Assembly: GCA_008508345.1 (NCBI GenBank)
Contig: QNGE01002688.1
Coordinates: 26,672 to 90,671 of the forward strand
Origin: Paragonimus westermani
Lineage: Eukaryota; Platyhelminthes; Trematoda; Plagiorchiida; Troglotrematidae
Direction: 5' to 3'
Length of the DNA stretch: 64,000 nt
This document shows, one piece after another, positions 62,032-64,000 of the stretch. A program made the position numbers and the translations under genes. The notes beneath the pieces were generated by a model, which saw only the letters and a program-made list of their open reading frames with translations, was not told the DNA's origin and did no database searches. Position 1 is the stretch's first letter, and each line of letters begins with the position of its first letter.

Positions 62032-63217
62032 TTTTAACAACAAGAACGAGACCCAAATGTACTGCTTTTTTGGAAGGATCTTACTGAAAAGTCAATGTGA
62101 ACGCGAAACGTCCAATCACTTATGTGTTGTTCACATCACAACTGAGGAATCCTTACCTCGACTTCTTTGTGTTAGGTACCGTAGGTTATCTTATGATTGA
62201 TAGTTTGTGTTAACAGCATTCTCATCAAGATTGAAAAGCTTCTGTATTATATCCGGCCTATATCAAACGTAACCGAGATAACAATCCATGGATAGTCTTC
62301 AACAAAATGCGTCAACCACTTGTTTCCAGGTTGCTCTCAAATGATTTTGTACATACCATCGAATTCTTAGAACACCTATCACGTATTAATGATCATAATG
62401 GTTTGTTGGGCTAACTTTCCTGGGCACCATACAAAGTATGAAAAATGTGCCTCTAAAATTCCATCCATTATAACTCATTTTCCCTCCTAATTTACACTAG
62501 TATACTTCTACATCTTCAGCTAACCCTGTACACAAACATTTGTTTGCAAGCAGTCGGCCCAATAATGAGGAGTTATGGATACGACGACTTTCAGTGAAAG
62601 CTCACTGAATGTCACCCGTGTTACCCCCACTTTCTTTGGGTGATCTGGGATCCTTTGTCGATGCAGTATAGAAACGTTTCCGGGACGGCACGTCTTCGTT
62701 CCTAGTTGGAAAGTTGGGTATCACAGGGAACCAGAGTCACTGATCGCACGACACCTGTTGCCTTGTCGACCCCAGCTGAATCTCGAGAAACGTTTCGGAT
62801 ATGTTACGCAACGAAAAATCGTAGGCTTCTCTAGTTCGCAGAGGAGGTAGCAATTAGTAAATGTAAGCCCCCCTTCTGTGTACAGAAAGACTTGTTCGCC
62901 AGTATCAAATTGCCCTGGTAATTGATATGCATCGGTGTGTGTGAGTGTGCGTGTGTTTGTGTGGTTGTTGATTTTGTCGTCTAGCTTCACAACGCCGATT
63001 GTATTTTGCTATATTTGAACCCACAGACTGCAGTATGTGCTTGATGAGATGCGGCTAAATGTGCTCGATAGATATATTGTGCAAAAAAATGTGCTTCTGA
63101 CTTCTTTGTTCTAACATGTTTTTAATGAAGATAGTAGGCTGGTATTGCACGATTTTTGTCCGGACAAATTCCGTTGCGTCCCTACGAGTGTATACTACAG
63201 ACTATTTATATGAATAC

Positions 63218-63218
<1 letters not shown>
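62032..63218. other. No recognisable gene
   Basis: One minus-strand frame at 62,721-62,990 (89 codons) matches nothing I can name with confidence. The rest is featureless. Confidence 0.45.
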
Positions 63219-63255
<37 letters not shown>

Positions 63256-63258
63256 ATA
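63219..63258. repeat. (TA)n microsatellite, interrupted
   Basis: About 20 TA units with two TG interruptions, 60 bp upstream of the PLE fragment. Confidence 0.95.
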
Positions 63259-63299
63259 AGTCGGTGGTATTCTCATCGCACACAATCAACTACAAACAC

Positions 63300-64000
63300 A
63301 GAGCTTAATCGATCGGATGAATTCTTTGCACCCAAACATACGTTTCAGTATGGAAGGCGATGATCAAAACAGCCTACCATTTCTGGAAATATGCATCAGG
63401 AGAAATGCAGATGGCTCGATTCAACGAAGCATCCATCGCAAGAGCACTTGGACAAGTCAATACCTGCATTTCGAAAGCTTTGTTCCCCGATCCTACAAAC
63501 AAAGTTTGGTGCGCACTTTGTTTGGTCGGGTCAGACGTATCTACAATGAAGATACTGTTCAATAAGAGATGGCCCTGTCAGAGATCACCCTACAAATTTA
63601 TTGCAAGATTTCTAACATTTAAACAGCAAATTAACATAGAAACTCTACCCGACAGAGTGTCCAAAAAGCCTGGATTTCGTCGTCTTCCCTTCAAGAGTGA
63701 TGATTTATGCCAACCTATTCACCATCTTCTCGTTAGTTCTATCGCGAGAACATACAATGCAGTGGTTCCAGTGATTCTGTTCAGAACATTCCGGATTCCG
63801 ACACCCTGTGTGAAACAACCGGTGCACGAGTCAGCCAAATGGGCTGGAAAGCCACTTCCGGCTTTCGAGCCCATTTACCGCCCACCCAGCCGTCAATCTA
63901 GAGGAGTCAAATTTCGTATTCTGGCCACCGCGGAAGCGATCGGAATTCGGTGGCGCAATCCACAGCTGTGCGCTCAGACGAAATATGTTCAGACCCTACG
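63300..64000 (+). pseudogene. Penelope-like element: RT end and C-terminal tail, GIY-YIG deleted
   Basis: 63,317-63,565 reads MNSLHPNIRFSMEGDDQN, LPFLEICIRRNADGSIQRS, HRKSTWTSQYLHFES and SLVRTLFGRV, which is the RT end of PLEs (family HPxIxFTME, LxFLDxxxxR, YRKPTxTxxYLxxxS). After a frameshift near 63,565 comes LPFKSDDLCQPI and IARTYNAVVPVIL, the linker before the endonuclease. At PVHESAKWAG (about 63,835) the sequence jumps to PIYRPPSRQSRGVKF and ATAEAIGIRW...CAQTKYVQTL, the tail that normally follows the GIY-YIG domain. The whole domain (some 70 residues) is missing. The fragment runs off the window. It begins shortly after a (TA)n tract and lacks RT motifs 1-5. Confidence 0.8.

Overview
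The window looks like non-coding, repeat-rich DNA from a flatworm nuclear genome, most likely a tapeworm of the diphyllobothriidean type (Spirometra, Dibothriocephalus or Schistocephalus). This is an inference. It rests on the long stretches without open reading frames, the degenerate Penelope-like elements (PLEs) with GIY-YIG endonuclease, several non-LTR retrotransposon families whose proteins resemble those I know from cestode and trematode assemblies, many (TA)n microsatellites, and short interspersed elements (SINEs) carrying a hammerhead ribozyme, as in schistosomes. I found no complete host protein-coding gene. One plausible isolated exon is listed, plus weaker candidates.

Layout. 1-313 is part of a GC-rich dispersed repeat. 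2.3-4.9 kb holds PLE and reverse-transcriptase (RT) relics on the minus strand. 4.9-26.4 kb is almost featureless apart from a perfect 37-bp inverted repeat at 22.3 kb. 26,477-26,940 is an inverted repeat with a tRNA-like sequence in each arm. Near 29.8-30.1 kb two SINE copies lie head to head. 32,805-33,089 is the best exon candidate. 39.85-41.1 kb is a broken non-LTR RT on the plus strand. 43.9-45.3 kb is an internally deleted PLE flanked by two 365-bp inverted arms that are nearly identical.

From 47.3 kb the repeats become dense. Two SINE copies come first (47.4 and 48.0 kb), then a decayed non-LTR element on the minus strand (about 53,160 down to 49,348), then two identical 0.75-kb direct repeats (53.2 and 56.0 kb). 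Between those repeats lies a third SINE copy split by a 0.5-kb insertion. At 57.1-57.9 kb two convergent retrotransposon 3' ends meet at an NNNN gap. 63.3-64.0 kb is a PLE whose GIY-YIG core has been deleted.

The most interesting object is the SINE family. Its 5' part is tRNA-like (box A, box B, CAT anticodon loop), and about 10 nt downstream of it the copy at 47,388 carries every conserved element of a type I hammerhead ribozyme with fully paired stems I and II (47,471-47,515). Four other copies in the window show the same ribozyme in graded states of decay. A pol III transcript would be expected to cut itself about 122 nt from its start, separating the tRNA/ribozyme head from the SINE tail.
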